From Neisseria subflava (GTDB lineage Bacteria > Pseudomonadota > Gammaproteobacteria > Burkholderiales > Neisseriaceae): a DNA stretch of 64,000 nucleotides. Below are positions 11,322 to 20,482 of this stretch, piece after piece; position 1 is the first letter of the stretch, and each line of letters starts with the position of its first letter. The notes beneath the pieces were generated by a model. The model saw only the letters and a program-made list of their open reading frames with translations, made no database searches and was not told where the DNA came from. The translations under genes were made by a program, and so were the position numbers. The stretch covers positions 1,054,001 to 1,118,000 of the forward strand of contig NZ_CP073117.1 of assembly GCF_024205745.1 (NCBI RefSeq), given 5' to 3'.

Positions 11322-14117
11322 ATGTCCAACAAACCCACACTCCTTCTCGTTGACGGCTCTTCTTATCTTTACCGCGCCTATCATGCTATGGGACAGAATT
11401 TGTCTGCGCCCGACGGTGCGCCGACGGGGGCAATGTATGGCGTGTTGAACATGCTGCGCCGGCTGCGGGCGGATTATGTGCATGACTATTGCGCGGTGGT
11501 GTTTGATGCGAAGGGCAAAAATTTCCGCCACGAGATGTTCCCCGACTATAAGGCGACTCGCCCACCGATGCCGGACGATTTGCGCCCGCAGGCGGAAGCC
11601 TTGCCGGATTTGGTACGCCTGATGGGCTGGCCGGTATTGGTGATTCCGCAAGTCGAAGCGGACGACGTTATCGGCACTTTGGCTAAGATGGCTAGCGAAG
11701 CAGGGTGGAACGTGGTGGTGTCCACCGGCGATAAGGACATGGCGCAGTTGGTGAACGAACGCGTGACGCTGGTGAACACGATGAGTGGCGAAACGCTGGA
11801 CATTGAAGGCGTGAAGGAGAAATTCGGTGTGCGTCCCGACCAAATCCGCGATTATCTCGCGCTGATGGGCGACAAGGTGGACAACGTGCCGGGTGTGGAA
11901 AAATGCGGCCCGAAAACGGCGGTGAAGTGGCTGGAAGCCTACGGTTCGCTGGCAGGCGTGATGGAACACGCTGCGGAAATCAAAGGCAAGGTGGGCGAAA
12001 ACCTGCAAGCCGCTTTGGGACAACTACCGCTGTCGTATGATTTGGTAACGATTAAAACCGATGTGGATTTGCACACCGAGCTTTCAGACGGCCTTGAAAG
12101 CCTGCGCCGCACTACGCCTAAATGGGCGCAGCTGGTTGTCGATTTCAAACGCTGGGGCTTCCGCACTTGGCTGAAAGAGGCGGAAAGCCGTATGCACGAA
12201 GCGCAAAACACAGATTTGTTCGGCAGCGAGCATATCGGCGAACAAGCTGCATTGGCGATGGAAACACAGCCTGAAAAACAACCCGAACTCGCTCCAGCTC
12301 CTGAAAAGCTGGATTATCAAGCCATTACCACCGAAGCGCAGTTTGCCGCCTTGTTGGACAAACTGTCGCAGACTGACACCATCGGCATCGATACGGAAAC
12401 CACGTCCCTAGACGCGATGAATGCCGCGCTGGTTGGCATCAGCATCGCGTTCCAAGCAGGCGAAGCGGTTTACATCCCTGTAGGACACAGCCTGACTGCC
12501 GCACCCGAACAACTTGATTTACAAGACGTATTAGGCCGTCTGAAACCGCATTTGGAAAATCCTGCCCTGAAAAAAATCGGGCAAAACCTCAAATACGACC
12601 AACACGTTTTCGCCAACTACGACATCGCCCTGAACGGCATTGCCGGCGATTCCATGCTCGCTTCCTACATCATCGAGAGCCATCTCGGACACGGATTGGA
12701 CGAATTGTCCGAACGCTGGCTCGGCTTGGAAACCATTACCTACGAATCGCTGTGCGGTAAAGGCGCAAAGCAAATCAGTTTTGCCGATGTCGCTATCGGG
12801 CAGGCAACCGAATACGCCGCCCAAGACGCCGATTTCGCCCTACGCCTCGAAGCGCACCTGCGCGCGCAAATGGACGCCAAACAGCTTGAAATGTATGAAA
12901 AAATGGAGCTTCCCGTCGCGCAGGTATTGTTTGAAATGGAACGCAACGGCGTACAAATCGACCGCGCCGAACTCGCCCGCCAAAGCGCAGAACTCGGCGC
13001 AGAGCTGATGAAGCTCGAACAAGAAGCCTACGCCGCCGCAGGCCAACCGTTCAACCTCAACTCGCCCAAACAGCTTCAAGAAATCCTGTTCGACAAAATG
13101 GGCATTCCAACAAAAGGACTGAAAAAAACCGCCAAAGGCGGCATTTCCACCAACGAAGCCGTATTGGAACAGCTCGCGCCCGACTACCCCCTGCCCAAAA
13201 TCATCCTGCAAAACCGCAGCCTGGCGAAACTCAAATCCACCTACACCGACAAACTGCCCGAAATGATTTCCCCCAAAGACGGCCGCGTGCATACCACCTA
13301 CGCCCAAGCCGTCGCCATCACCGGCCGCCTCGCCAGCAACAACCCCAACCTGCAAAACATCCCCATCCGCACCGCCGAAGGCCGCCGCGTACGCCGCGCC
13401 TTCACCGCACCGCAAGGCAGCGTCATCGTTTCCGCCGACTACTCCCAAATCGAGCTGCGCATCATGGCACACCTTTCCGGTGACAAAACCCTCATCGCCG
13501 CGTTCCAAAACGGCGAAGACGTACACCGCCGCACCGCCGCCGAAGTATTCGGCATCGCCCCCGAAAACGTCTCGCCCGAACAACGCCGCTACGCCAAAAC
13601 CATCAACTTCGGCCTCATTTACGGCATGGGCCAATACGGCCTCGCCAAATCGCTGGGCATAGACAACCTGTCCGCCAAAACCTTCATCGACCGCTACTTC
13701 GCCCGCTACCCCGGCGTTGCCGAATACATGCAGCGCACCAAAGAACAAGCCGCCGCGCAAGGCTACGTCGAAACCCTGTTCGGCCGCCGCCTCTACCTGC
13801 CCGACATCCGCAACAAAAACGCCAACGCCCGCGCCGGAGCCGAACGCGCCGCCATCAACGCCCCCATGCAAGGTACCGCCTCCGACCTCATCAAACGCGC
13901 CATGATAGACGTGTCCCGCTGGCTTTCAGACGACCTGTTACAAAGCAAACTGATTATGCAGGTGCATGACGAACTGGTGTTGGAAGTACCCGAAGCAGAG
14001 CTGGATTTAGTCAAAGAAAAACTGCCGCAGATTATGGCGAAAGTGGATGAGGGGATGTTGAACGTGCCGCTGGTAGCTGAAGTGGGCGTGGGTATGAATT
14101 GGGAAGAGGCACATTGA
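11322..14117 (+). CDS. polA: DNA polymerase I
   Basis: 931 residues, full length. N-terminal 5'-3' exonuclease domain (LLVDGSSYLYRAYHA; VSTGDKDMAQLV), a 3'-5' exonuclease domain that keeps its first acidic pair (IGIDTETTSLD, about residue 350), and the family A polymerase domain with motif A DYSQIELR, motif B YAKTINFGLIYGMG and motif C VHDELVLE. All catalytic acids are present. It fills gaps after repair and removes Okazaki primers. A TATAAT at 11281-11286 and a 5' inverted DUS pair mark its promoter region. Confidence 0.98.
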   Translation: MSNKPTLLLVDGSSYLYRAYHAMGQNLSAPDGAPTGAMYGVLNMLRRLRADYVHDYCAVVFDAKGKNFRHEMFPDYKATRPPMPDDLRPQAEALPDLVRLMGWPVLVIPQVEADDVIGTLAKMASEAGWNVVVSTGDKDMAQLVNERVTLVNTMSGETLDIEGVKEKFGVRPDQIRDYLALMGDKVDNVPGVEKCGPKTAVKWLEAYGSLAGVMEHAAEIKGKVGENLQAALGQLPLSYDLVTIKTDVDLHTELSDGLESLRRTTPKWAQLVVDFKRWGFRTWLKEAESRMHEAQNTDLFGSEHIGEQAALAMETQPEKQPELAPAPEKLDYQAITTEAQFAALLDKLSQTDTIGIDTETTSLDAMNAALVGISIAFQAGEAVYIPVGHSLTAAPEQLDLQDVLGRLKPHLENPALKKIGQNLKYDQHVFANYDIALNGIAGDSMLASYIIESHLGHGLDELSERWLGLETITYESLCGKGAKQISFADVAIGQATEYAAQDADFALRLEAHLRAQMDAKQLEMYEKMELPVAQVLFEMERNGVQIDRAELARQSAELGAELMKLEQEAYAAAGQPFNLNSPKQLQEILFDKMGIPTKGLKKTAKGGISTNEAVLEQLAPDYPLPKIILQNRSLAKLKSTYTDKLPEMISPKDGRVHTTYAQAVAITGRLASNNPNLQNIPIRTAEGRRVRRAFTAPQGSVIVSADYSQIELRIMAHLSGDKTLIAAFQNGEDVHRRTAAEVFGIAPENVSPEQRRYAKTINFGLIYGMGQYGLAKSLGIDNLSAKTFIDRYFARYPGVAEYMQRTKEQAAAQGYVETLFGRRLYLPDIRNKNANARAGAERAAINAPMQGTASDLIKRAMIDVSRWLSDDLLQSKLIMQVHDELVLEVPEAELDLVKEKLPQIMAKVDEGMLNVPLVAEVGVGMNWEEAH

Positions 14118-14126
14118 GGAAGTGAT

Positions 14127-15620
14127 ATGTATTTCAATCGTTATATTTTTGATTGTTATCTGCAAACTGATTCAGCAAGAGAAACTAAAAACTTCTTTGA
14201 AAATTTATCTGTATGGGTAAAAGAAGAAAAATGGAAGGAAATATACGCCTATTTATTTAAGCAGGGATATACACAGGAAAGCGAAGGTTATTGGGTAGAA
14301 ACTTTTGTTTTTATACAAAACCTATTAGAAGACTTTTTAGATTGGGAACGTGCTGAGAATATCGGGCAGGCAATTGAAAAGTTTGAAGGATTTGTTGATT
14401 CTTTTCTTGCTGAAAGTGATAAAAAGAAATGTAGGGACAAATTGGCACGGTTAGATGGAATTTCATTGTTTTTGTATCTAAAAGACTCTGAACATTATAT
14501 TCCGTATTTTTTTACTAACCGGTTTTTCTTGTTAGAAAGAGTTTTCCAGTCATTTGATATACCTTTGCCAATACCGCCAAGTAAACAGAAATACCGTGAT
14601 CGTTTCCTTTACTATGGAAATTTATGCCGAGATATATACGAATTTCGGAAAAAATATTCATTAGACTATATAGAATTAAATTGTTTTTTATATGATTTTT
14701 CGTTAAAAACCCTACCTGACTTTATTAATACCGATGAATTACCTGATGCAATCAATATTTATATCAGCGGAGGAACCAAAGAGGATACGGATTTATTAAG
14801 GAAGAATGGAGAAACATATCGAACTTTTTGGCAGGGAAATCCGCAAACGAAAATAGGGGATATTATTTTATTGTATAGTTTGTCCCCGTATAGTGGATTG
14901 ACGGCTATCTTCCGCGCGGTATCTCCTACCTACTATGATCCATTTAGTTACTATCCTGAACGAGTTTGGGTAGGTTTTCCCATAGTCATTCCGACGATTC
15001 ATTTATCTGAATTGAAAAGTAATCCAGTTTGGAAAGAAAAAGGTTTGGTTAAAGCCAATATGCAAGGAGTGAATGGAAGGGAATGTACATCAGATGAATA
15101 CAATGCAATCATAGAGATATTGAAATCTAAAAACTTTGATGTTTCTATGCTGCCAAAATTACCGTTTTTGGACGAGCCTGATTTTAGAAATTTAAATTAT
15201 GAGCGGGATATAGAAATTACTTTACTTGAACCGTTGTTGAAACGATTAGGGTTTGATGAAAATGATTGGCTAAGGCAGATGACTTTAAGAATGGGGCGTA
15301 ATGATCGTGTTTTTCCTGATTATGCCCTATTTGCAAATGATCGACGTGGAGAAGAGAGTGCCCGATTTATTTGGGAAGCCAAATATAGTATTACTAATGA
15401 AACACAGTTAAAAGACGCCTTCCTGCAGGCAAAGTCTTATGCTTTGCGTTTGGGGTGTGATGGCTTTGGTTTGGTTGCGCGTGAAGGAGTCTGGATTTCA
15501 ACTCGGCAAGATGACTTTCAATGGGAGCGGTTGCATCAGTTTTCTTGGGGTGAATTGAAACAAAAAGAAAATTTTTCAAGATTGACAGGATTGGCAGATA
15601 AACGTGTATTGGTTGAGTAA
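14127..15620 (+). CDS. predicted modification-dependent restriction enzyme: EVE/PUA-like domain plus PD-(D/E)XK nuclease
   Basis: 497 residues, clearly more AT-rich than polA. Residues 1-205 are helical and unrecognised. Residues about 209-335 resemble an EVE/PUA-like fold: ISGGTKEDTDLL, TFWQGNPQTKIGDIILLY, then a closing MQGVNGRECTSDEY. Residues about 355-470 have an HsdR-N type nuclease core: a helix LLEPLLKRLGFDE, FPDYAL (Asp398), FIWEAK (Glu417, Lys419) and QAKSY (Gln434, Tyr438). EVE-like domains in known fusions read modified cytosines, so restriction of modified DNA is a reasonable inference. It starts 10 bp after polA behind GAGGAAG. No methyltransferase is adjacent. No DUS was seen inside it, consistent with recent transfer. 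Confidence 0.65.
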   Translation: MYFNRYIFDCYLQTDSARETKNFFENLSVWVKEEKWKEIYAYLFKQGYTQESEGYWVETFVFIQNLLEDFLDWERAENIGQAIEKFEGFVDSFLAESDKKKCRDKLARLDGISLFLYLKDSEHYIPYFFTNRFFLLERVFQSFDIPLPIPPSKQKYRDRFLYYGNLCRDIYEFRKKYSLDYIELNCFLYDFSLKTLPDFINTDELPDAINIYISGGTKEDTDLLRKNGETYRTFWQGNPQTKIGDIILLYSLSPYSGLTAIFRAVSPTYYDPFSYYPERVWVGFPIVIPTIHLSELKSNPVWKEKGLVKANMQGVNGRECTSDEYNAIIEILKSKNFDVSMLPKLPFLDEPDFRNLNYERDIEITLLEPLLKRLGFDENDWLRQMTLRMGRNDRVFPDYALFANDRRGEESARFIWEAKYSITNETQLKDAFLQAKSYALRLGCDGFGLVAREGVWISTRQDDFQWERLHQFSWGELKQKENFSRLTGLADKRVLVE

Positions 15621-15632
15621 CTATAGGTAGCA

Positions 15633-15706
15633 GTAGGTCGGATACTTGTATCCGACAAAAGCCGCTGCCATCTCAAATAGCCGTCGGATTCGAGAATCCA
15701 ACCTAC
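15633..15706. repeat. neisserial GTAGGTCGGAT inverted-repeat element, copy 1
   Basis: 74 bp bounded by GTAGGTCGGAT and its near-complement ATCCAACCTAC. Each end is itself a small dyad (ATACTTGTAT; ATTCGAGAAT). A second copy is at 26319-26415. It begins 13 bp after the stop of the nuclease gene. Confidence 0.65.
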
Positions 15707-15778
15707 TGAAACTGGGCATCAGGTGTAGGGTGTGTGCGGTACGCACGCACGCGGTGCTTGCAACCCAAAATCCATCCG

Positions 15779-15814
15779 AGGTCGTCTGAAAACCTTTCAA
15801 GGTTTTCAGACGAT
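15779..15814. terminator. hairpin with AGGTCGTCTGAA variant DUS
   Basis: A 14-bp perfect stem starting CGTCTGAAAACCTT with a 2-nt loop. The left arm is the variant uptake sequence AGGTCGTCTGAA (15779-15790). Probable transcription stop for the nuclease gene. Confidence 0.65.
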
Positions 15815-15936
15815 GTTATATTCAGCATTACTAGATTTTAAGAATTTGATTTAACGGTAACCCCATTTTAATGGGTGTAATTAAAAAAATAGTTATGGTA
15901 TCGAAAATAAAAAATGAATAAGACTGGGGATATAAG

Positions 15937-16905
15937 ATGAAATTGTTACTTGCTTGTTTTTTAATAGCTGTCGCGATTTTTCTTTTCAGGCTTATGAGAC
16001 GGAGTGCGGCTAAGGAATATGCTCTTGTCCATACTTCTGATCCTATTCAAGCTGTTACTCAGTTGGCTGAAGAAGGAAATGTCCAGGCTCAATATGAATT
16101 AGCTGAGTTATATTGTAATAAAGAGCCTAAAGATTATCGAAAGGCAGTGCATTGGTATATGAAGGCAGCAGAGCAGGGACATCTTGATGCGCAATACCTT
16201 TTGATAAAGGAGTATTCTAGTTTTTTGACTAACAGGGACTATGAGCAGTTGAAACAGTGGCTGCATGTGAAGGTAGAGGAGGGTATTGTCCAAGCTAAAT
16301 TTTATTTGGGTGAGCTGTATTTTCAATTGTTAGATTATGAGCAGGCATTGTATTGGTATCGTTTGGCTGGTAATCAGGGATATGGTCCTGCTATGTGCCG
16401 ATTGGGTCAGATGTATAAAAATGGAACGGGTGTTGCGCAAGACTATAAACAGGCAGAAGAATGGTTTCTTAAAGATGGGCCATATGGCGATGCTCAGTGG
16501 TATCTGTTGACGATGTATGAGCATATGGCAAATGAAGGAGATATAGAGGCTCAATACAAATTGGGTTTTCAGTATCGATACGGTGGAAGTGTAGATCAAT
16601 GGGATCCTTCTTTTGGTATTGATTATAAGCAGGCATTATCTTTGTTTCGTAAATCGGCGGAACAAGGACATGCCGATGCTCAGTTTCAATTGGCTCAGAT
16701 GTACAATGATGGGGTAGGCGTGACGCAAAATGATGTATTAGCGATTTATTGGTATCGTAAAGCGGCAGAGCAGGGAGTTGCATCAGCTCAGTTTTGTTTG
16801 GGCACTAAGTATAAACTCGGCCAAGGTTTTCAACAGGATGACACGCTGGCTCAGGAATGGTTTGAGAAGGCTTATAGCAACGGGTATCCTCGTGAAGAGT
16901 CTTAA
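15937..16905 (+). CDS. Sel1-repeat protein with N-terminal membrane anchor
   Basis: 322 residues. A hydrophobic N-terminus (LLLACFLIAVAIFLFRLM, followed by RRSA) looks like a signal anchor. The rest is a run of Sel1-like repeats of the form A..G...AQY.LA.LY, for example about residues 45-75, 75-110, 125-155, 225-255 and 260-290. Sel1 arrays are protein-binding scaffolds. No catalytic residues are visible. Composition is AT-rich relative to polA. No clear operon partner; function unknown. Confidence 0.8.
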   Translation: MKLLLACFLIAVAIFLFRLMRRSAAKEYALVHTSDPIQAVTQLAEEGNVQAQYELAELYCNKEPKDYRKAVHWYMKAAEQGHLDAQYLLIKEYSSFLTNRDYEQLKQWLHVKVEEGIVQAKFYLGELYFQLLDYEQALYWYRLAGNQGYGPAMCRLGQMYKNGTGVAQDYKQAEEWFLKDGPYGDAQWYLLTMYEHMANEGDIEAQYKLGFQYRYGGSVDQWDPSFGIDYKQALSLFRKSAEQGHADAQFQLAQMYNDGVGVTQNDVLAIYWYRKAAEQGVASAQFCLGTKYKLGQGFQQDDTLAQEWFEKAYSNGYPREES

Positions 16906-16948
16906 GGTTCAATAAATAGTTGCTCAATTAACCTGACAATAATATTAG

Positions 16949-16986
16949 TCCGTCTGAAAATCCCTAAATATTTTCAGACGGCCTTT
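16949..16986. terminator. DUS hairpin terminator after the Sel1 gene
   Basis: CGTCTGAAAA and TTTTCAGACG as a 10-bp stem, followed by GCCTTTTTC. The left arm is a degenerate DUS (GTCCGTCTGAA). Confidence 0.7.
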
Positions 16987-17114
16987 TTCTATTCCGATTC
17001 TCTACATTCTATTCGCCGTATGCTTTTATTCTTGGCCTTTTGTCTCTTTTTTTCATGAATAATGTTGCCGGTGTTACAATCGGCATATTCTTATTGTTAT
17101 CAAACAGGTGTTTT

Positions 17115-20100
17115 ATGCAGTTTTTCGGCCTGCTTATTCCTATTATTATCGGCTATTTTGCCGATGAGATGTTCACCGGCGTCATTATTGGATCGTTGTT
17201 TTGGCTGGTTGCTTGGTCAATTGCCAAACAGCGTCAAGAAGAGCGTTTGGCTGAATCTGCTACGGCAGGCGATAGAATGCAAAAGCTGGAGCAGGAAATC
17301 GAGCTGCTGAAACAGCGTTTGTCGGTGTTGGAGCATGAGGTTGTCCGTGATGAGGCGAAGGTAGGGCAGGGGCTTGAGGCTTTGCCTGTTACCGATGTTC
17401 AGACGGCCTCTGAGTCGCTTCATGTTCGGGTTGAGCCTGAAGCGGAAGCTGCGCCTGTTAAGCAGAAGATTGAAGAGGCGTTTGCTCCTTCTTTTTCTAT
17501 ACCTATTGATCCTGTTTCTGCCAAGGCTTCTGCTTCGCCTGAGCCTGTTGTGGAATCGGAAGTTATTGAAGCGGTTGCTGCTGAACAAGAAGAGCAGTCT
17601 AAGGAAGAGGCTGTTGTTGCTTCGATGCCGTCTGAAAGCGAAGAGGCGCCATCGCGTCAATTTGTTATCCATAAAGAACAGGCGGAAGGCGGAGAGTACA
17701 AGTTTTCCGACAATCCGATTGTTGCTTGGTTCTTGCGCGGCAATCCGTTGTTGAAAACCGGTATTGTGGTGCTGTTCCTCGGCCTGGCGTTTTTGCTGCG
17801 CTATGCCTCCGAGCGGGTTCATGTGCCGGTGGAGCTGCGTTATCTGACGGTGGCAGGCGCGGGTTTGGCGGCGGTAGTCGGCGGCTGGAAGCTGCAAAGC
17901 CGTAAGCGTGAATATGGCTTGGTGTTGCAGGGTTTCGGCGTGGCAGTGATGTATTTGACGGCCTTGGCGGCGTTGAAACTGCATCCGCTGCTGCCTGTGT
18001 CGGTCGTGTTCGGGCTGATGGTGGCGATGGTTGTGCTGATGGCGTGGCTGGCGGTAAGGCAGAATGCGCAGATTATGGCGCAGGTTGCTTTAATCGGCGG
18101 TATGGCCGCGCCTTTGCTGACTTCAGACGGCAGCGGTAATTATTTGGTGCTGTTTTCTTATCTCGCCCTGCTCAATGGTGGTGTGGCCGCGATTGCGTGG
18201 TTTAAGGCATGGCGTCCGCTGAACCTGACGGGTTTTGCCGCTACTTTTGCCATTGCCGCGTTGTGGGGCATGCGAAGTTATACGCCGCAACATTTCGCCA
18301 CTACCGAGCCTTTCTTGATTTACCACTGGCTGCTCTATACCTTTATCGCGTATCTGTTCGCACGCCGTAAGTTGACGGAAAACAGCGAAGACAGCGTTAC
18401 GCCGATTGCCGACAATGCGACTTTGGAGGAGATTGGCAAGAGTATTTATACACACGGCCTGCGCGTGCATGTCCTCGACCATACTTTATTGTTTGGCACG
18501 ATGGCGGCGGCGTTCGGCCTGCAATACCGCATGGTGGAGCATTGGCCGTCTGCGGATGCGCTTTCCGCATTGGGTTTTGCCGCTGTTTACGGGCTGGCCG
18601 CGCTGCTGCTGAAACGTCAGCAGGGTTTGTATATTTTGCGTCAGGCGTTTTTTGCGTTGGCGGTATTGTTCCTCACGATTGCCGTTCCGCTTTATTTTGA
18701 ACCGAGTAATACAGTCATTTTGTGGAGTGCTGAATCCGCATTGGTTTATTTCTTCGGTCTGTGCCAACAGCGTCCGCATATCCGTTTGGGTGCGCTGATG
18801 GTTTATCTCTTGGCGGCGCTGATTCAGCTGGGCAATTATCAGGGCTTTGGCACGGATACCGTTCTGGAAGGGCAGTGGTTTACGACGATTGTGGTGTTGT
18901 TTGGCGGAGCGGCGATTTACTTGCTGTGGTATTTCTCGCGTCGCGAAGGTTCGGCGCAATGGGAAAAATCCGTTCAGACGGCCGTGTTGTCTGCCGCCTT
19001 GCTGTACATCTCTATTTTGCCTTTGCTCTTCTTGGCCAACCAAGGCAGCATTGTCGCTCTTTCCGCTTTGGCGGCGGCGTGGGCATTCTGCCGGCGCAAA
19101 CATGAGCCGAATGTATTTATCACATTTACTTTGGGCAATGTATTGTTCGCCCTGTTGCTGCAAAGCAGCATCATTTATGAATCCAAAGGCTTCCTGACCC
19201 ATTTATACCTTATTGCCGCTACGCCTTTGCTGTTTGCGGCTGCCTACGCGCTGCAATATCCGCGCGTGCCGGTTGCAAGCGAAAAGCCGGAAGGAAACGA
19301 GGTTTACTTTGCGCAGGTTTCAGGCTGGATCATCCTGCTTACCGCGTTGGCAACAGGCAGCTACGCCCTTTATATGCAATGGACAGGTGAGGAAACCCTG
19401 TTTACCCAGTTGTGGCTGTGGCCGATATTTGCCAGCTTACTGCTGTTTGCCAAACGTCTGAAATGGGAAGAGCTTCTGCAAACCAATTTGGCATTCTTGC
19501 CATTGTTTGGCCTGCATTTCCTCTCCTACCATACCGAGCATGCGGTGACAGCCGCCGCAGCCTTGCCGCTTGTGGCTGCCACCGTGTTGAACTTCATTAT
19601 TTTGAACAACTATCCGCGCCATGATCTGATTTGGTTGCACAAACTCAATATCACAATACTCGGCGTACTTTGGACGCTTTGGACGGCGCTGTATGCCGGC
19701 GAGCGTTTTTACGGCGTTTGGGCGCAGCTCTCATGGCTGGTCGTACCACTGGCGATGTGGATTGTTTTCCATACGCAGCGCCAACGTGAATTTTTCAGAC
19801 GGCATCAAGCCATTTATCAGCATTTTGCTATGCCGTTGTGCGCCCTTGCCGCTGCTTGTTGGATGCTGTGGACCAACTTCTCCACTCCGTTCCAACCTTC
19901 GCCATTGCCGTATATTCCCGTGCTCAATCCGGTGGAACTTGCCAGCGCCGGTATGCTTTGGTTTGCCCTGAAATCCCTGCCCGAAGCCTTACCGCCCGAC
20001 CTTCGCCGTACCACAGCGACCACTGTCGCCGCCTTGGCATTTATGCTGATCAGCGCAGGCGTGATGCGCGTATGGCATTTCTACGACGGCATTACTTGGC

Positions 20101-20396
20101 GTCTCGACATCATGCTGCAATCCTTCGGCCTGCAAGCCAGCCTCTCCGTCGTTTGGGCAGTAACCGCCATCATCTTGATGGTACTCGGCAACCGCCGCAA
20201 ACAGCGTTCCTACTGGATGACTGGCGCGACGCTGATGGGCATCGTGGTCGTCAAACTCTTCCTGATTGAGCTTTCCAACAGCGGTGGTATCGAGCGTATT
20301 GCCTCCTTCATCATCGTCGGCTTGCTGCTACTTCTGGTCGGCTGGTTTGCCCCCGTTCCGCCCAAAGCAGAGAATGATGGCGAACCTAAAGCCTAA
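17115..20396 (+). CDS. large DUF2339 polytopic membrane protein
   Basis: About 1093 residues from ATG 17115. A first membrane helix is followed by a coiled coil (MQKLEQEIELLKQRLSVLEHE) and a long acidic Pro/Ala/Glu-rich linker (to about residue 190). Then come roughly two dozen hydrophobic segments beginning IVAWFLRGNPLLKTGIVVLFLGLAFLLRYA, the DUF2339 hallmark. Function of the family is unproven; a membrane role is certain. A longer frame from a TTG at 17040 is less likely because CAGGTG lies just before ATG 17115. No partner genes; an inverted DUS terminator follows. Confidence 0.85.
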   Translation: MQFFGLLIPIIIGYFADEMFTGVIIGSLFWLVAWSIAKQRQEERLAESATAGDRMQKLEQEIELLKQRLSVLEHEVVRDEAKVGQGLEALPVTDVQTASESLHVRVEPEAEAAPVKQKIEEAFAPSFSIPIDPVSAKASASPEPVVESEVIEAVAAEQEEQSKEEAVVASMPSESEEAPSRQFVIHKEQAEGGEYKFSDNPIVAWFLRGNPLLKTGIVVLFLGLAFLLRYASERVHVPVELRYLTVAGAGLAAVVGGWKLQSRKREYGLVLQGFGVAVMYLTALAALKLHPLLPVSVVFGLMVAMVVLMAWLAVRQNAQIMAQVALIGGMAAPLLTSDGSGNYLVLFSYLALLNGGVAAIAWFKAWRPLNLTGFAATFAIAALWGMRSYTPQHFATTEPFLIYHWLLYTFIAYLFARRKLTENSEDSVTPIADNATLEEIGKSIYTHGLRVHVLDHTLLFGTMAAAFGLQYRMVEHWPSADALSALGFAAVYGLAALLLKRQQGLYILRQAFFALAVLFLTIAVPLYFEPSNTVILWSAESALVYFFGLCQQRPHIRLGALMVYLLAALIQLGNYQGFGTDTVLEGQWFTTIVVLFGGAAIYLLWYFSRREGSAQWEKSVQTAVLSAALLYISILPLLFLANQGSIVALSALAAAWAFCRRKHEPNVFITFTLGNVLFALLLQSSIIYESKGFLTHLYLIAATPLLFAAAYALQYPRVPVASEKPEGNEVYFAQVSGWIILLTALATGSYALYMQWTGEETLFTQLWLWPIFASLLLFAKRLKWEELLQTNLAFLPLFGLHFLSYHTEHAVTAAAALPLVAATVLNFIILNNYPRHDLIWLHKLNITILGVLWTLWTALYAGERFYGVWAQLSWLVVPLAMWIVFHTQRQREFFRRHQAIYQHFAMPLCALAAACWMLWTNFSTPFQPSPLPYIPVLNPVELASAGMLWFALKSLPEALPPDLRRTTATTVAALAFMLISAGVMRVWHFYDGITWRLDIMLQSFGLQASLSVVWAVTAIILMVLGNRRKQRSYWMTGATLMGIVVVKLFLIELSNSGGIERIASFIIVGLLLLLVGWFAPVPPKAENDGEPKA

Positions 20397-20416
20397 TTAT
20401 TAATCTCCAAAGGAAA

Positions 20417-20453
20417 AGGCCGTCTGAAACCCCATTTAAGTTTCAGACGGCCT
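20417..20453. terminator. bidirectional inverted DUS terminator
   Basis: A 14-bp perfect stem (AGGCCGTCTGAAAC and complement) with a 9-bp loop, placed between the convergent DUF2339 gene and the Dnd-type operon. Confidence 0.8.
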
Positions 20454-20482
20454 GAGACCTTTGCAAAGGATGGTTGAACAAA

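Noticed and set aside
12840-13871. 343-codon minus-strand frame inside polA
   Set aside because: Gly/Val/Phe-rich antisense shadow of GC-rich polA codons, without any family resemblance.
14127-15620. Nuclease gene as the restriction arm (DndFGH-like) of the Dnd-type locus
   Set aside because: It lacks DndF/G/H features, is 5 kb away on the other strand behind two unrelated genes, and differs in base composition; a functional link cannot be claimed.
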